Below, piece by piece: positions 47,411-56,794 of a stretch of DNA of 64,000 nt (positions are counted from its first letter, which is position 1; the number at the start of each line of letters is the position of its first letter). A program made the position numbers and the translations under genes. Below the pieces are notes generated by a model. The model saw nothing but the letters and a program-made list of their open reading frames with translations, made no database searches and was not told the DNA's origin. Origin of the DNA: Huiozyma naganishii CBS 8797. Its lineage: Eukaryota > Ascomycota > Saccharomycetes > Saccharomycetales > Saccharomycetaceae. The DNA lies in NCBI RefSeq assembly GCF_000348985.1, contig NC_035929.1, positions 1-64,000 of the forward strand, read 5' to 3'.

Positions 47411-48667
47411 TCACTTTCTCTTCAAACGGCCCTCAAACCCAGCACGTTTCTTCGGGGCCACTGTGCTCTTGAATTTACGCTTCATCTTCTGTTGCTTCGA
47501 CCTCTTCACACCTTTGTTATCCTTTCTTATCTTCAGGTTCTCCTCTCTACGTTGTGCCCGGTCACTCTTGTTCTGCTGCACGGCACGCTGTCTCTCAGAC
47601 CACTCGAGCGCGGACTTCCGCTTCTTCGCCTCCTTCCGCTTCAGCGATTTCCGCAGCAACTTTTCATCGTCCTTCAACTTGATCCCCTCCGCCTGAAGCA
47701 TCGCCTTCTGCCATTTCGACTTCTCGAGTTGCTTGATCTGGTCCAACTCGTCTTTCCCCTTGAGCTTCGCCTTCTGATCCTCCACCAGCTTGAGGTGTGC
47801 CCTGATGTCGTTGTTTGCGGGGCCCTTGCCCTTACGGGCCAGCTTCCGCCTCAGTTTCTGTAAGTCCGAAGTCGCACGCTCACCGTCATTGAACATGATG
47901 TTCTGGAACATCACCCCAGTAGTGTCCACTCCCCCCTGAGCATCCCCGTCAGCGTCGCTGTCGGACTTCTCGCTCTCGCTATCGGAGTCCTCGACCTCCT
48001 CTATTTTGCGTTTCCGAAGCTCTGCCTTACGTTTCCGAAGCGACAGAATCTGTTCTCTTGACGCTGGAGCCCCCTCTGCTTGAGACCCGGGTGCCCTCCT
48101 CTTGTTCTTCATCTGTTGGATCTTCGATTGCAGCTTTGACCTTAGTTCTTCAAGGTTCCGCTTCGACTGGGCAGATGCAGAGGCAGAAGCAGCTGGCTTG
48201 GCGTCTGGTGTAGCTTCTTTACTCTCCAGGGACTCCGACTCGGGCTCTGACTTCCTCTCCCTGCGTCCATCGGTCCCAACCTCATTCCCCTCGTCATCAA
48301 AGACAACGCTGATATTCTGCCTTGCTTCTTCGTGCTCCGAGGCAGACTCCGCGCTATCCGCCGTCTCTCCCTCTGCCTCTGCCTCTGCAGCCTTCTTAGC
48401 GGCCTGCTTTGCGGCCTCGCCCGGCAACCTCACGGGGAGCGCATCGCGCTGCCTCTTCTCCATGACCTCTAGCGCGGTCGCGTCCTCCTGCAGGTCCGGG
48501 TCCAGCTTCTTGACCCTGTCTCCACGCGCCTCGTCCCGCGTCTTCCGCTTCGCCTTCCACTGCTCCGCCGTGTCCTCATCGTAGTACAGCTTCGCCGGAA
48601 TCAGCGACAGCAGCCCGTCAAACGCCCGCGCATTCTCGCGCAACCGCTGTTCCAACGATTGTGACAT
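47411..48667 (-). CDS. RRP14: Ribosome-biogenesis factor Rrp14 (SURF6 family)
   Basis: 418 residues from ATG 48667; 14 further codons upstream start only at a TTG. Nucleolar protein for 40S/60S assembly, also linked to polarity. Visible: N-terminal 'LEQRLRENARAFDGLLSLIPAKLYYDED' (about 4-32), a low-complexity acidic/Ala-rich middle, then the SURF6 domain: 'LRSKLQSKIQQMKNKRRAPG', 'GVMFQNIMFNDGERATSDLQKLRR', 'KWQKAMLQAEGIKLKDDEKLLRKSLKRKEAKKRKSALEW', and the tail 'KKRAGFEGRLKRK'. PAC and RRPE motifs upstream. Orthologue of YKL082C. Confidence 0.95.
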   Translation of the reverse strand: MSQSLEQRLRENARAFDGLLSLIPAKLYYDEDTAEQWKAKRKTRDEARGDRVKKLDPDLQEDATALEVMEKRQRDALPVRLPGEAAKQAAKKAAEAEAEGETADSAESASEHEEARQNISVVFDDEGNEVGTDGRRERKSEPESESLESKEATPDAKPAASASASAQSKRNLEELRSKLQSKIQQMKNKRRAPGSQAEGAPASREQILSLRKRKAELRKRKIEEVEDSDSESEKSDSDADGDAQGGVDTTGVMFQNIMFNDGERATSDLQKLRRKLARKGKGPANNDIRAHLKLVEDQKAKLKGKDELDQIKQLEKSKWQKAMLQAEGIKLKDDEKLLRKSLKRKEAKKRKSALEWSERQRAVQQNKSDRAQRREENLKIRKDNKGVKRSKQQKMKRKFKSTVAPKKRAGFEGRLKRK

Positions 48668-48724
48668 CAGTACCGCACTTGCTCTGCCAGCTTCACTTCC
48701 CCCCTCCAAACCTCATCTCATCTC

Positions 48725-48734
48725 ATCTCATCGC
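48725..48734 (-). promoter_or_regulatory. PAC motif between RRP14 and TEF4
   Basis: ATCTCATCGC, the exact reverse complement of PAC (GCGATGAGMT), 58 bases upstream of RRP14, preceded by several CTCAT repeats. The pair PAC + RRPE is the hallmark of ribosome-biogenesis promoters. Confidence 0.7.
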
Positions 48735-48774
48735 AGCGATGACCTTCTTCTTCTCAAATATATTTTTTGTTCAG

Positions 48775-48788
48775 TGAAAAATTTTTCA
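48775..48788. promoter_or_regulatory. RRPE motif between RRP14 and TEF4
   Basis: TGAAAAATTTTTCA, a symmetric RRPE (consensus TGAAAAATTTT), bound by Stb3 in S. cerevisiae, 41 bases beyond the PAC motif. Confidence 0.7.
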
Positions 48789-48926
48789 GTTGCAAAAAAT
48801 CGCAATCGAAAACTGCTCAATTCGTCGACGATCAACGACTTTTAAGCACTGGTTTCAGAGGAATCTCTTGCTCAGTACGGTAAGCATCTGTCTCTGTGCT
48901 TTGTTTTCAGTTAGGTTTTTGTTAAG

Positions 48927-50186
48927 ATGTCTCAAGGTACTCTGTATGTGTGGGCTACTCCCAGAACGAACTCGTGCGAGGCGATTGTGAAGGCCTACGG
49001 GTTGGACGTTGAGATCGTTGACGTGAAGGCTGCTACGGTGCCCGAGTTTGTCGAGAAGTTCCCCCTTGGTGAGGTTCCAGCATTTTTGGGGCCCCGCGGT
49101 GTTAAGTTGACCGAGACTTCCGCTATCTTAACTTACTTGATCGAGTTGCTACCAGAGAGAGACCAGAAGGTTCTGTTCGGGGTTACTCCTATGGAGAAGA
49201 TCGAGGTGTTGCAATGGTTCTCCCGTTCGAACACCAACTTGTGGGTGTCCATGGCCAAGGTGTACCTATCGTGCGTTGGCGCATGGGTGTACGAGGAGAC
49301 CAGTGTGAAGGGTGCTTCACAACGGATTGAAAGATTCGCTAAAGTGTTCGAGGAAAGATTGACTGACCACACTTTCTTGGTCACTGAAAATGTCACCATT
49401 GCTGACGTGCACGCTCTGGGCACTTGGGCCTTCGCCTTAGGGTTCGGGGTTGTCGACTTGAAGTTCCGCGACCGGTACCCTGCGTTGACCAGATGGTTCA
49501 ACACCGTGCGCGAGTCGCCAGTCTGCAAGGAGCAGTACAAGGCGTTCCAGTTCGCTAAGGAGCAAGTTAAGTTTACTCCTCCACCAAAGGCCAAGGGTGA
49601 AAAGCAGCAACAGGGCAAGAAGGCCAAGGCTAAGAAGGAGGAGACCAAGCCAAAGGCGAAGCCCGCCGCTGAAGAACAGCCTGCCGAGGCCCCAAAGCCT
49701 AAGCACCCATTGGCCTCTTTGCCAAGGGCCACTTTTGTCCTTGACGACTGGAAGAGAAAGTACTCGAACGAGGACACCAGACCCGTCGCCTTGCCATGGT
49801 TCTGGGAACACTTCAACTCAGAGGAGTACTCCATCTGGAAAGTCGAGTACAAGTACAACGACGAGTTGACTTTGACCTTCATGTCCAACAACCTTGTTGG
49901 TGGGTTCTTCAACAGATTGTCTGCCTCGACCAAGTACATGTTCGGTTCTTTGATCGTCTACGGTGAAAACAACAACAACGGTATCATTGGTGCGGTCATG
50001 ATCAGAGGCCAGGACTTCAAGCCTGCCTTCGACGTCGCCCCAGACTGGGAATCCTACTCCTACACTAAACTGGACCCAACAAAGGACGAGGACAAGGAGT
50101 TTGTCAACAACATGTGGGCCTGGGACAAGCCAGTCGTTGCCAACGGCGAACAAAGAGAGATCGTCGACGGTAAAGTCTTGAAATGA
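48927..50186 (+). CDS. TEF4: Translation elongation factor eEF1B gamma subunit
   Basis: 419 residues (S. cerevisiae Tef4 412). Structural gamma subunit of the GDP/GTP exchange factor for eEF1A. Visible: GST-like N domain (about 4-80, 'PAFLGPRGVKLTETSAILTYL'), GST-C (about 90-210), Lys/Ala-rich linker (about 215-260), EF1-gamma domain (about 265-419, 'FVLDDWKRKYSNEDTRPVALPWFWEH', 'GGFFNRLSASTKYMFG', 'FVNNMWAWDKPVV', 'EIVDGKVLK'). No intron: the S. cerevisiae gene has one that hosts snoRNA snR38. Either TEF4 or its paralogue CAM1 by sequence; synteny (YKL081W) decides for TEF4. Confidence 0.95.
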   Translation: MSQGTLYVWATPRTNSCEAIVKAYGLDVEIVDVKAATVPEFVEKFPLGEVPAFLGPRGVKLTETSAILTYLIELLPERDQKVLFGVTPMEKIEVLQWFSRSNTNLWVSMAKVYLSCVGAWVYEETSVKGASQRIERFAKVFEERLTDHTFLVTENVTIADVHALGTWAFALGFGVVDLKFRDRYPALTRWFNTVRESPVCKEQYKAFQFAKEQVKFTPPPKAKGEKQQQGKKAKAKKEETKPKAKPAAEEQPAEAPKPKHPLASLPRATFVLDDWKRKYSNEDTRPVALPWFWEHFNSEEYSIWKVEYKYNDELTLTFMSNNLVGGFFNRLSASTKYMFGSLIVYGENNNNGIIGAVMIRGQDFKPAFDVAPDWESYSYTKLDPTKDEDKEFVNNMWAWDKPVVANGEQREIVDGKVLK

Positions 50187-50507
50187 GGATCCATCTGTTC
50201 AGACAGCCCATCATTTCTTTAAGCAGCCTTATACTACTACTTATTATCCGTACGTAAACAACTTATCTACTCAGTGTAAAGCGCAGCACCGTCTGCTCAT
50301 CGCTACTGTCTCTTGTTCGTTCATAGTGACGCTGTTGTTAAAGTTCACCAAATTCTACAATAATCGTCAAGTTCCAAATACTCTATCGTGTTGCAACCGG
50401 GAGAACGGTAGTGTAGCGTGCTCAATTGATCTTCCCCAGGTTTCTGTCGCGTTGATCGTGTAGAGATCGCTCAGTAGTTTATTTCCCCCTCTCTTTACCC
50501 TTCAGCT
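50187..50507. other. TEF4-VMA5 intergenic region
   Basis: 321 bases, no gene; 3' flank of TEF4 and promoter of VMA5. No snoRNA-like C/D box pair was found. Confidence 0.5.
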
Positions 50508-51689
50508 ATGGCCACTACGTTACACACTGCGAGGGATTTCATACTCGTTTCCCTCCCCAAGAATGTGAACCCACCGAGTTCTGTTACCGATAAGGACACC
50601 GATACCTGGTTACGTGAGTCTCTAGCGAGCGGCAGAACATATGTGTGCTCCTTCAACATCCCTGAGTTTAAGATTGGGTCGCTGGACTCGCTCATTGTTG
50701 AGTCCGAGGAGCTTGCGAAGGTGGATCACAGCGTGGACGTGTCGATACAGAAGATCGTCGAGGTGCTCAGCGGGATGGACGAGGCAGGTAGCAACAAGTA
50801 CAAGACCATCCCGATCAAGAACGTCCCGATCCCGGAGTACCTCGAGAACTTCCACTGGGAGACCCGCAAATTCAAGCTGGACAAGTCCATTGCGCAGCTG
50901 ATAGACGTCATTGGCGACGAGTCCTCGCAGTTGGATCTCGATGTCAGGGCGACACTTACGTCGTACAACACAGCAAAGACGAACCTCGCGGCCGCAGAGA
51001 GGAGGAAGACCGGAGACCTCTCTGTGCGCTCGCTGCACGACATTGTCAAGCCAGAGAACTTTATCCTCAACTCGGAGCATCTAACGACGTTACTGGTCGC
51101 CGTGCCCAAGTCGCTAAAGCATGAGTTCGAATCTTCTTACGAAAGACTGTCGGCGAACGTCGTCCCGGGGAGTGCCTCCGTCATCGCAGAGGACACGGAG
51201 TTCACATTGTACAACGTTCACTTGTTTCGCAGAAACGCACCGGAGTTCATCTCCGCTGCTCGCGAGAAGAAGTTTGTCCCAAGGGAATTCAACTACTCTG
51301 AGGAGCTGATCGACCAGTTGAAGAAGGAGCACGACTCCGCCGCGTCCATGGAGCAGTCTCTGCGTGTGCAACTGGTGCGGCTCGCGAAAACCGCGTACTC
51401 GGACCTTTTCATCAACTGGTTCCACATCAAGGCGCTGCGGGTCTACGTCGAGTCTGTGCTGCGCTACGGCCTGCCCCCACACTTCAACACCAAGATCATC
51501 GCCGTCCCACCGGGGACTCTCGCCAAATGCAAGACGGAACTGATAAATACGTTCAGCTTCTTGGGAGGCAACGCCTTCGTCAAGGACAAGAAGGGCAAGA
51601 TCAAGAAGGATGACGCAGCACTGCACCAGTACGCGGCAATGGTCGACACAGAGTACGAACCGTTCGTGTTGTACACCATCACACTGTAA
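50508..51689 (+). CDS. VMA5: V-ATPase V1 subunit C
   Basis: 393 residues (S. cerevisiae 392). Subunit C of the vacuolar proton pump, bridging stators and released on reversible disassembly. Visible: N-terminal 'FILVSLPKNVNPPSS', 'FNIPEFKIGSLDSLIVESEELAK', 'FHWETRKFKLDKSIAQLID', 'NSEHLTTLLVAVPKSL', 'VPGSASVIAEDTEFTLYNVHLFRR', 'INWFHIKALRVYVESVLRYGLPPHF', and 'VDTEYEPFVLYTITL' at the end. Orthologue of YKL080W. Confidence 0.97.
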   Translation: MATTLHTARDFILVSLPKNVNPPSSVTDKDTDTWLRESLASGRTYVCSFNIPEFKIGSLDSLIVESEELAKVDHSVDVSIQKIVEVLSGMDEAGSNKYKTIPIKNVPIPEYLENFHWETRKFKLDKSIAQLIDVIGDESSQLDLDVRATLTSYNTAKTNLAAAERRKTGDLSVRSLHDIVKPENFILNSEHLTTLLVAVPKSLKHEFESSYERLSANVVPGSASVIAEDTEFTLYNVHLFRRNAPEFISAAREKKFVPREFNYSEELIDQLKKEHDSAASMEQSLRVQLVRLAKTAYSDLFINWFHIKALRVYVESVLRYGLPPHFNTKIIAVPPGTLAKCKTELINTFSFLGGNAFVKDKKGKIKKDDAALHQYAAMVDTEYEPFVLYTITL

Positions 51690-51964
51690 TACGCGGGAAA
51701 ATCCAACCTCCATGGAACCACAACGGTCACGCGGCGAGCGGACCACCGATGCAATACCTAATTGATATACACACACACAACCTATGTAACAGATGTAGCA
51801 GGCCTAATGTGTAACGTTCCCTCACGCTCCTGAAGCACCGACACCTTTCTGCTCTCATACAAGTTTTGTCTGTCACTATATTCTTTTAATTTTGTGTTAC
51901 TGCCAGATGTGAAGAGCCAGGATACTACTACGTCAGCACGACACGAATACACATCTACCCCCGT

Positions 51965-54010
51965 ATGACCAGCCATTGGTGGACCACCGGTGACAAGAGC
52001 AGTCAGGGGAGTGGCTACTGGAATGCACTCTCGAAGCGGGACCCTGCAAGGGACGTGGAGTCCGATGCCGGTTCTGGGAAGGAGTTCAAACTGCCGAAAT
52101 GGACACGGGTGGGTCAGTTTGCCAGTCCATTCGTGTTATTGGATATACAGAGAGATTCGAATGAGGCTGTAGGGAACAGTAACCATGTACAGACAGTCAA
52201 TGATACGGTAGTGAAGTTGGGTGAACAAAGTTTCAGCTTTAGTAAAGTTTTGAACGATCAGGCCACCAAAACGGAGCAGTTCACCGAATTGGCCAGCAAA
52301 GTGACAGATGATGTACTGTCCGGTATTAACTGCTGTGTGACGACGTATGGGTCTGGATTAGCAGCAGATTCTTTGGTGATGTTTGGCCCACAGTCCGGGA
52401 ATTCCAAAGAAGAACAAGATTCTTCGAGATGCAGCGGGTTGTTGCAGCAGACTTGTAAACATATATTTAACGCCATTGACTCGGATTCCACTTCAGAATA
52501 CCAGGTCTCTCTGTCGCTGTGCGAAGTGTACGTTGACAAAGTGTTCGACCTACTCGTTCCAGTGAGGAAGAGGAAACCACTGAAGTTGCAACATCCGAGT
52601 TTGCAGAACATGAGCACGGATTACTTAGCATCCCAAAGAGAGACAAATGTTTACGTGGTTCGGGATTTGCATAGTGTTGTGTTATGCCGGTTTGATGATC
52701 TTTTAACCTACGTCAATGAGATAAATTCAGCATACCATCAATCGAAGAAATCGCATATATTTGTGAGGATGAAGATAACACAGGTCAATGAGCTTAAGGA
52801 CACTTTGAAAGAAGGTATAGTACAATTTGTCAACCTGGCCTCGGATTTCAAGGACAGTCCAGGGATTAGCCAAGAGGAGTCGAAGAAAAGTAGCGCCGGA
52901 GTTGCGCTGTTGAGAGAGGTAGTTGCTGATTTATCCTCTGATGAATCGAAGGCTTCAAGGTACAAAGAAGCACATCTTACAAAACTCATGTACGAACCGC
53001 TGATGGTAAACTTCAAGACAAGCTTTGTGCTTTGTTGTTCCAACAACTCGAAGAATAGAAACGATACTCTTCAACTTTTACAATTTGGCGCGCAACTTCA
53101 ACAGATACGAACTCAAGTAAGTGGGAACGTTTTTGGATTGAATTCAAAAAGGAAGATGGAACTGTATCTTTCAGACATGAAACTTAAGGAAGAAAACTAC
53201 AAGGAAAGGATACGATTTTTACAGCGCCAGTTAGAATCGTCAAAAAATCTGAATAATGGAACCGCTGGGACTACGAGCAACAAGCCGGCTAATCCTGTAA
53301 TGGATCGACTGATGAAAATCCAGATTGAAAATTTCAAGCTGAAAGAACAGGTCAAGCTGCTGCATTCCTTAAAGAAGGCGAAGGCATCCGGCGAAACCTT
53401 CAACGAGGAGAAGATAATGCAAACACTACTTGAAAAATGTGAGCAACTAGCAACTTTACAAATAGAAGTTGACGACGAGGGGGAAGCTATAACGAAACTG
53501 AACGGCAAGCTCAAATTGATAGAAGAGAAGGATCACAGCTTGGAAAAGATGAACGCCAAGCTAGTTGAACAGATGAACTTTCAAGAGCAGTCTTTGGAGA
53601 AAGTTATAGAGCATAACTCCGTTCTTGTATCGGAATTAAATCATTGGAAAAACCTAATAACCACACAAAAAGACAATATAGAGGCATTGGAGGAAAAACT
53701 AAAGAGACTTGGTATTGCTCAACAGAACCAAATGTCTAATTCTCTGGACTCAGCCGCATTTGATAGACAGAGGAAACATTCAGTACACTCCTCAAATACG
53801 CATTCACCGCACAAGGAAGATACTCCAACTGCAACGCTGTGGGCTGCCAAGAGAGCCCACAGCTCTGATCCCGCCACGGCGACCTCCCAGTCAAAAGCAC
53901 CGAATCGGTCGCACAAAGCGCCAAGGCCCATCAAAAAGGGTCTGAAACTAAACTCGATCCGCGTTGTATCTAATCTGGTATCCAATTCAACAGCAAAAGA
54001 ACAAGAATAA
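51965..54010 (+). CDS. SMY1: Kinesin-related protein Smy1
   Basis: 681 residues (S. cerevisiae 656). Smy1 is a kinesin-like partner of myosin V (Myo2) and formin regulator in polarised secretion; it is not known to be a working motor. Visible: divergent motor domain (about 30-390). The usual P-loop 'GQTGSGKT' is replaced by a stretch without GxxxxGKS/T ('TYGSGLAADSLVMFG', about 124-138), so no ATP-binding loop is apparent. Coiled coil runs from about 395 to 580, then a basic, Ser-rich tail. Orthologue of YKL079W. Confidence 0.92.
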   Translation: MTSHWWTTGDKSSQGSGYWNALSKRDPARDVESDAGSGKEFKLPKWTRVGQFASPFVLLDIQRDSNEAVGNSNHVQTVNDTVVKLGEQSFSFSKVLNDQATKTEQFTELASKVTDDVLSGINCCVTTYGSGLAADSLVMFGPQSGNSKEEQDSSRCSGLLQQTCKHIFNAIDSDSTSEYQVSLSLCEVYVDKVFDLLVPVRKRKPLKLQHPSLQNMSTDYLASQRETNVYVVRDLHSVVLCRFDDLLTYVNEINSAYHQSKKSHIFVRMKITQVNELKDTLKEGIVQFVNLASDFKDSPGISQEESKKSSAGVALLREVVADLSSDESKASRYKEAHLTKLMYEPLMVNFKTSFVLCCSNNSKNRNDTLQLLQFGAQLQQIRTQVSGNVFGLNSKRKMELYLSDMKLKEENYKERIRFLQRQLESSKNLNNGTAGTTSNKPANPVMDRLMKIQIENFKLKEQVKLLHSLKKAKASGETFNEEKIMQTLLEKCEQLATLQIEVDDEGEAITKLNGKLKLIEEKDHSLEKMNAKLVEQMNFQEQSLEKVIEHNSVLVSELNHWKNLITTQKDNIEALEEKLKRLGIAQQNQMSNSLDSAAFDRQRKHSVHSSNTHSPHKEDTPTATLWAAKRAHSSDPATATSQSKAPNRSHKAPRPIKKGLKLNSIRVVSNLVSNSTAKEQE

Positions 54011-54287
54011 GAATTTCTGGAGGCAACCACGGAACGACAACCACCGTGCTTAAAGTTAATGGATGCGCCGGCAAATAAGGACTGTATCCCACATAATCCA
54101 CGTTAATATAAATAGAAGCACATAATATATTCTAATTTATGTAATGAACGATACCAATGAACAAGACAAACCTGAAAATATTTGGCTCGGCAATTGACAC
54201 AGCCCGCGGAATTGATTCGTGGTCCCTTGTCGTCTGTAAGTTTTCGTTTCGGTACGGTACTGAAAAATCGATGATACTGCTGTTTAG

Positions 54288-54299
54288 TGAAATTTTTCA
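54288..54299. promoter_or_regulatory. RRPE-like motif upstream of DHR2
   Basis: TGAAATTTTTCA, a shortened symmetric RRPE, just before a perfect PAC motif; another TGAAAAATCG lies at about 54260. Confidence 0.55.
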
Positions 54300-54303
54300 G
54301 TTT

Positions 54304-54313
54304 GCGATGAGCT
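54304..54313 (+). promoter_or_regulatory. PAC motif upstream of DHR2
   Basis: GCGATGAGCT is an exact match to PAC (GCGATGAGMT), 92 bases before the DHR2 start. Confidence 0.7.
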
Positions 54314-54404
54314 CAAAATTTTTCTGTTGCGATTCTACGATCGAAGAGACGAATCCTGCAGAAGAAAAGGCGAATAAGTAACGGGTATACTAGTCAATTG
54401 ATTG

Positions 54405-56621
54405 ATGGATGGCAAGACATCAACGGTGCATATGAAGCAGAATGGTTCTATAAAGAAAGTTAATCTATTCCAAAAACGTCCGAACCAGCGAGACGGGGAA
54501 GTTAAAACGGTGAAGATGGCTACGGCGACAGAAAACGACGATGAGGACGACGATGCTTATTTGCATAGGCATTCAGGGAGAAATGAGCTGCTGTCGAAGT
54601 CTGCAATGCTTCTTTCAGTGCGGAAAACGCTTCCAGTGTTCCAAAACAGAGGCGAGATCATGAAGTATTTGAATGCCAACCAGGTCACAGTGCTTATTGG
54701 GGAGACAGGTTCCGGTAAATCCACTCAAATCCCACAGTTCATGTACGAAAATTTGCAGCGGAACTCGAAGGGCGGGTCTATTGCGGTGACACAGCCACGT
54801 AGGGTTGCTGCTATCAATTTGGCCACACGTGTAGCAAGTGAATATGGTTGCAACGTCGGAGATGAGGTTGGTTACTCGGTAAGATTTGATAATACCACAT
54901 CGCCCAAGACTCGGTTGAAATATCTCACAGATGGTATGCTTCTAAGAGAGCTCATGATGAATAAAGAGCTGAAGGAATACAGCGTTATAATCATTGATGA
55001 GGCACACGAAAGAACGATGCTCACGGATTTAATCCTCGGTTTTTTGAAGTCGCTGATCCAGGGTCCTCGGCCTGATTTGAAGATCGTCATCATGTCTGCT
55101 ACTTTACAGGCAGAGACTTTTAGCAACTTTTTTGGTGGGTGTCCCATCCTGTTCGTCGAAGGTAGAAAATTCCCTGTGACACAATACTATCTTCGCGCAC
55201 CAACTGATGATATAGTGGATAGCATTATTCGGTGCTGTGTCCAGATAAATCAAGGGGAACAGATGGGTGACATCTTGTGTTTCCTACCGGGTCAGGAGGA
55301 GATTGACAAAGCTGTCATGATTTTGAATAAGGTGAGTCACATTATCGCCAAGGAAAATTCCGTGCCACTGATGGTTGCTTACCCGCTGTATGCAGCTCTC
55401 CCGCCTGCTAAACAAGCTTTTGTCTTCAATCCCGTGAAAGGTTTCAAAAGAAAGGTGATATTTAGTACGAATATTGCAGAAACTTCGGTTACAATATCCG
55501 GTGTCAAGTTTGTCGTGGACGCAGGTTTACGGAAGGTGAAAGTATGGAGACATCAACTTGGGCTTGCCACTCTGTTGACCGTTCCTATCTCTCAGGCAAG
55601 TGCAATGCAAAGAAGTGGTAGAGCTGGTAGAGAAAGTTCCGGTAAATCATTTCGACTGTATTCCGAGAATGACTACGCCAAGCTACCGATGCAGACAGAA
55701 CCTGAAATAGCCAGAAGCGATGTGACATCACCAGTCTTGATGCTCAAAAAATACGGTGTCGACAATATAGTGAACTGGAACTGGTTTGAAAACCCGGGGA
55801 AAGATGCTGTCATGATGGGGCTGCAGGAACTGTACCAGCTTGCGGCACTAGACGATTTTGGTAAAATTACTCCGAAGGGTGAACAAATGTCCCTCCTCCC
55901 CGTGCAACCTCATTTAGCAGGGGTCTTGATCAAAGCCAGCGAGTACGCGTGTTTGAGTCAAGTCATCGATATCGTGTCATGTTTGAGTGTAGAAAATTTA
56001 CTGCTGAATCCACAACCGGAGCAAAGAGATGAAGTCAATGAAAGGAGACTAGCTTCGTGTAATGAGGGGAGCAAGTATGGTGATTTGATAATGTTGAAGG
56101 AGTTGTTCGATATCTATTTCAACGAACTGAGTAAAAGCACGTCCGTAAATTCGGAAAGGCAGGATTGGTGTAAAGAGCTCTGTGTGTCCTACCGTGGATT
56201 CAAGAATGTGGTGAAAATCCGTAACCAGCTACGAATGTACTGTCGGAGGCTGTTCAAAGCCGAGGAGCTTGCTAATACTGTTGGAGAACAGAAGCATAAT
56301 GGCCTAGACAACACAGACAAAATTGGTCAGAGCAAAGAAGAGATTGGAAACATTCTTAAATGTTTCCTCACCGGGTTCACCAAAAACACGGCCATCGGTA
56401 TGCCAGACCGTTCTTATAGAACTGTTACTACGGGAGAGGCTGTGAGTGTTCATCCTTCTTCGATGCTGTTTTTGGATAAGGCATGTCCTGCTATCATGTA
56501 CACAGAGTACGTTTTCACGACTAAAGGCTACGCCAGAAACGTAAGCAGAATTGAATTATCGTGGCTGCAAGAGATGGTCAGTCCGAGCGGTAACGTCGCC
56601 AAGAGGAAAGTCGTCGAGTGA
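54405..56621 (+). CDS. DHR2: DEAH-box RNA helicase Dhr2
   Basis: 738 residues from ATG 54405 (S. cerevisiae 735). Nucleolar helicase for 18S rRNA processing. Visible: motif I 'GETGSGKST' (about 99-107), Ia 'TQPRRVAA', II 'IIDEAHERT' (DEAH about 198-201), III 'IMSATLQAET', V 'FSTNIAETSVTI', VI 'QRSGRAGRES', then winged-helix, ratchet and OB domains. PAC/RRPE motifs upstream. Orthologue of YKL078W. Confidence 0.96.
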   Translation: MDGKTSTVHMKQNGSIKKVNLFQKRPNQRDGEVKTVKMATATENDDEDDDAYLHRHSGRNELLSKSAMLLSVRKTLPVFQNRGEIMKYLNANQVTVLIGETGSGKSTQIPQFMYENLQRNSKGGSIAVTQPRRVAAINLATRVASEYGCNVGDEVGYSVRFDNTTSPKTRLKYLTDGMLLRELMMNKELKEYSVIIIDEAHERTMLTDLILGFLKSLIQGPRPDLKIVIMSATLQAETFSNFFGGCPILFVEGRKFPVTQYYLRAPTDDIVDSIIRCCVQINQGEQMGDILCFLPGQEEIDKAVMILNKVSHIIAKENSVPLMVAYPLYAALPPAKQAFVFNPVKGFKRKVIFSTNIAETSVTISGVKFVVDAGLRKVKVWRHQLGLATLLTVPISQASAMQRSGRAGRESSGKSFRLYSENDYAKLPMQTEPEIARSDVTSPVLMLKKYGVDNIVNWNWFENPGKDAVMMGLQELYQLAALDDFGKITPKGEQMSLLPVQPHLAGVLIKASEYACLSQVIDIVSCLSVENLLLNPQPEQRDEVNERRLASCNEGSKYGDLIMLKELFDIYFNELSKSTSVNSERQDWCKELCVSYRGFKNVVKIRNQLRMYCRRLFKAEELANTVGEQKHNGLDNTDKIGQSKEEIGNILKCFLTGFTKNTAIGMPDRSYRTVTTGEAVSVHPSSMLFLDKACPAIMYTEYVFTTKGYARNVSRIELSWLQEMVSPSGNVAKRKVVE

Positions 56622-56794
56622 ACCTTGCTGGGGGTCTTGAGGCACTGCATTTTCTTTCGTTTCGATTTCCTCGACTGCATCTTAGTATATGTATACTACA
56701 GTCATCATCCTAATACATAGATATAGATAGCATGCATAACGATCTGTCATCGGACCAAAAAGAAACAAAATGGAGCAAGACACCGAGAATGAAA

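Larger units (their letters stand above)
54011..54404. other. SMY1-DHR2 intergenic region
   Basis: 394 bases without a gene; promoter of DHR2 with RRPE- and PAC-type motifs (54288-54313). Confidence 0.55.

Noticed and set aside
47288..47863. Plus-strand 191-codon Leu-rich ORF
   Set aside because: Antisense to RRP14; Leu/Arg richness comes from reverse-reading Lys/Glu codons.
48880..48910. GTAAGC...TTTTCAG just before the TEF4 start, as a possible 5' UTR intron
   Set aside because: Only about 31 bases and no TACTAAC branchpoint, too short for a yeast intron.
54157..54381. 74-codon ORF between SMY1 and DHR2
   Set aside because: Overlaps the PAC/RRPE promoter of DHR2 and has no family resemblance.
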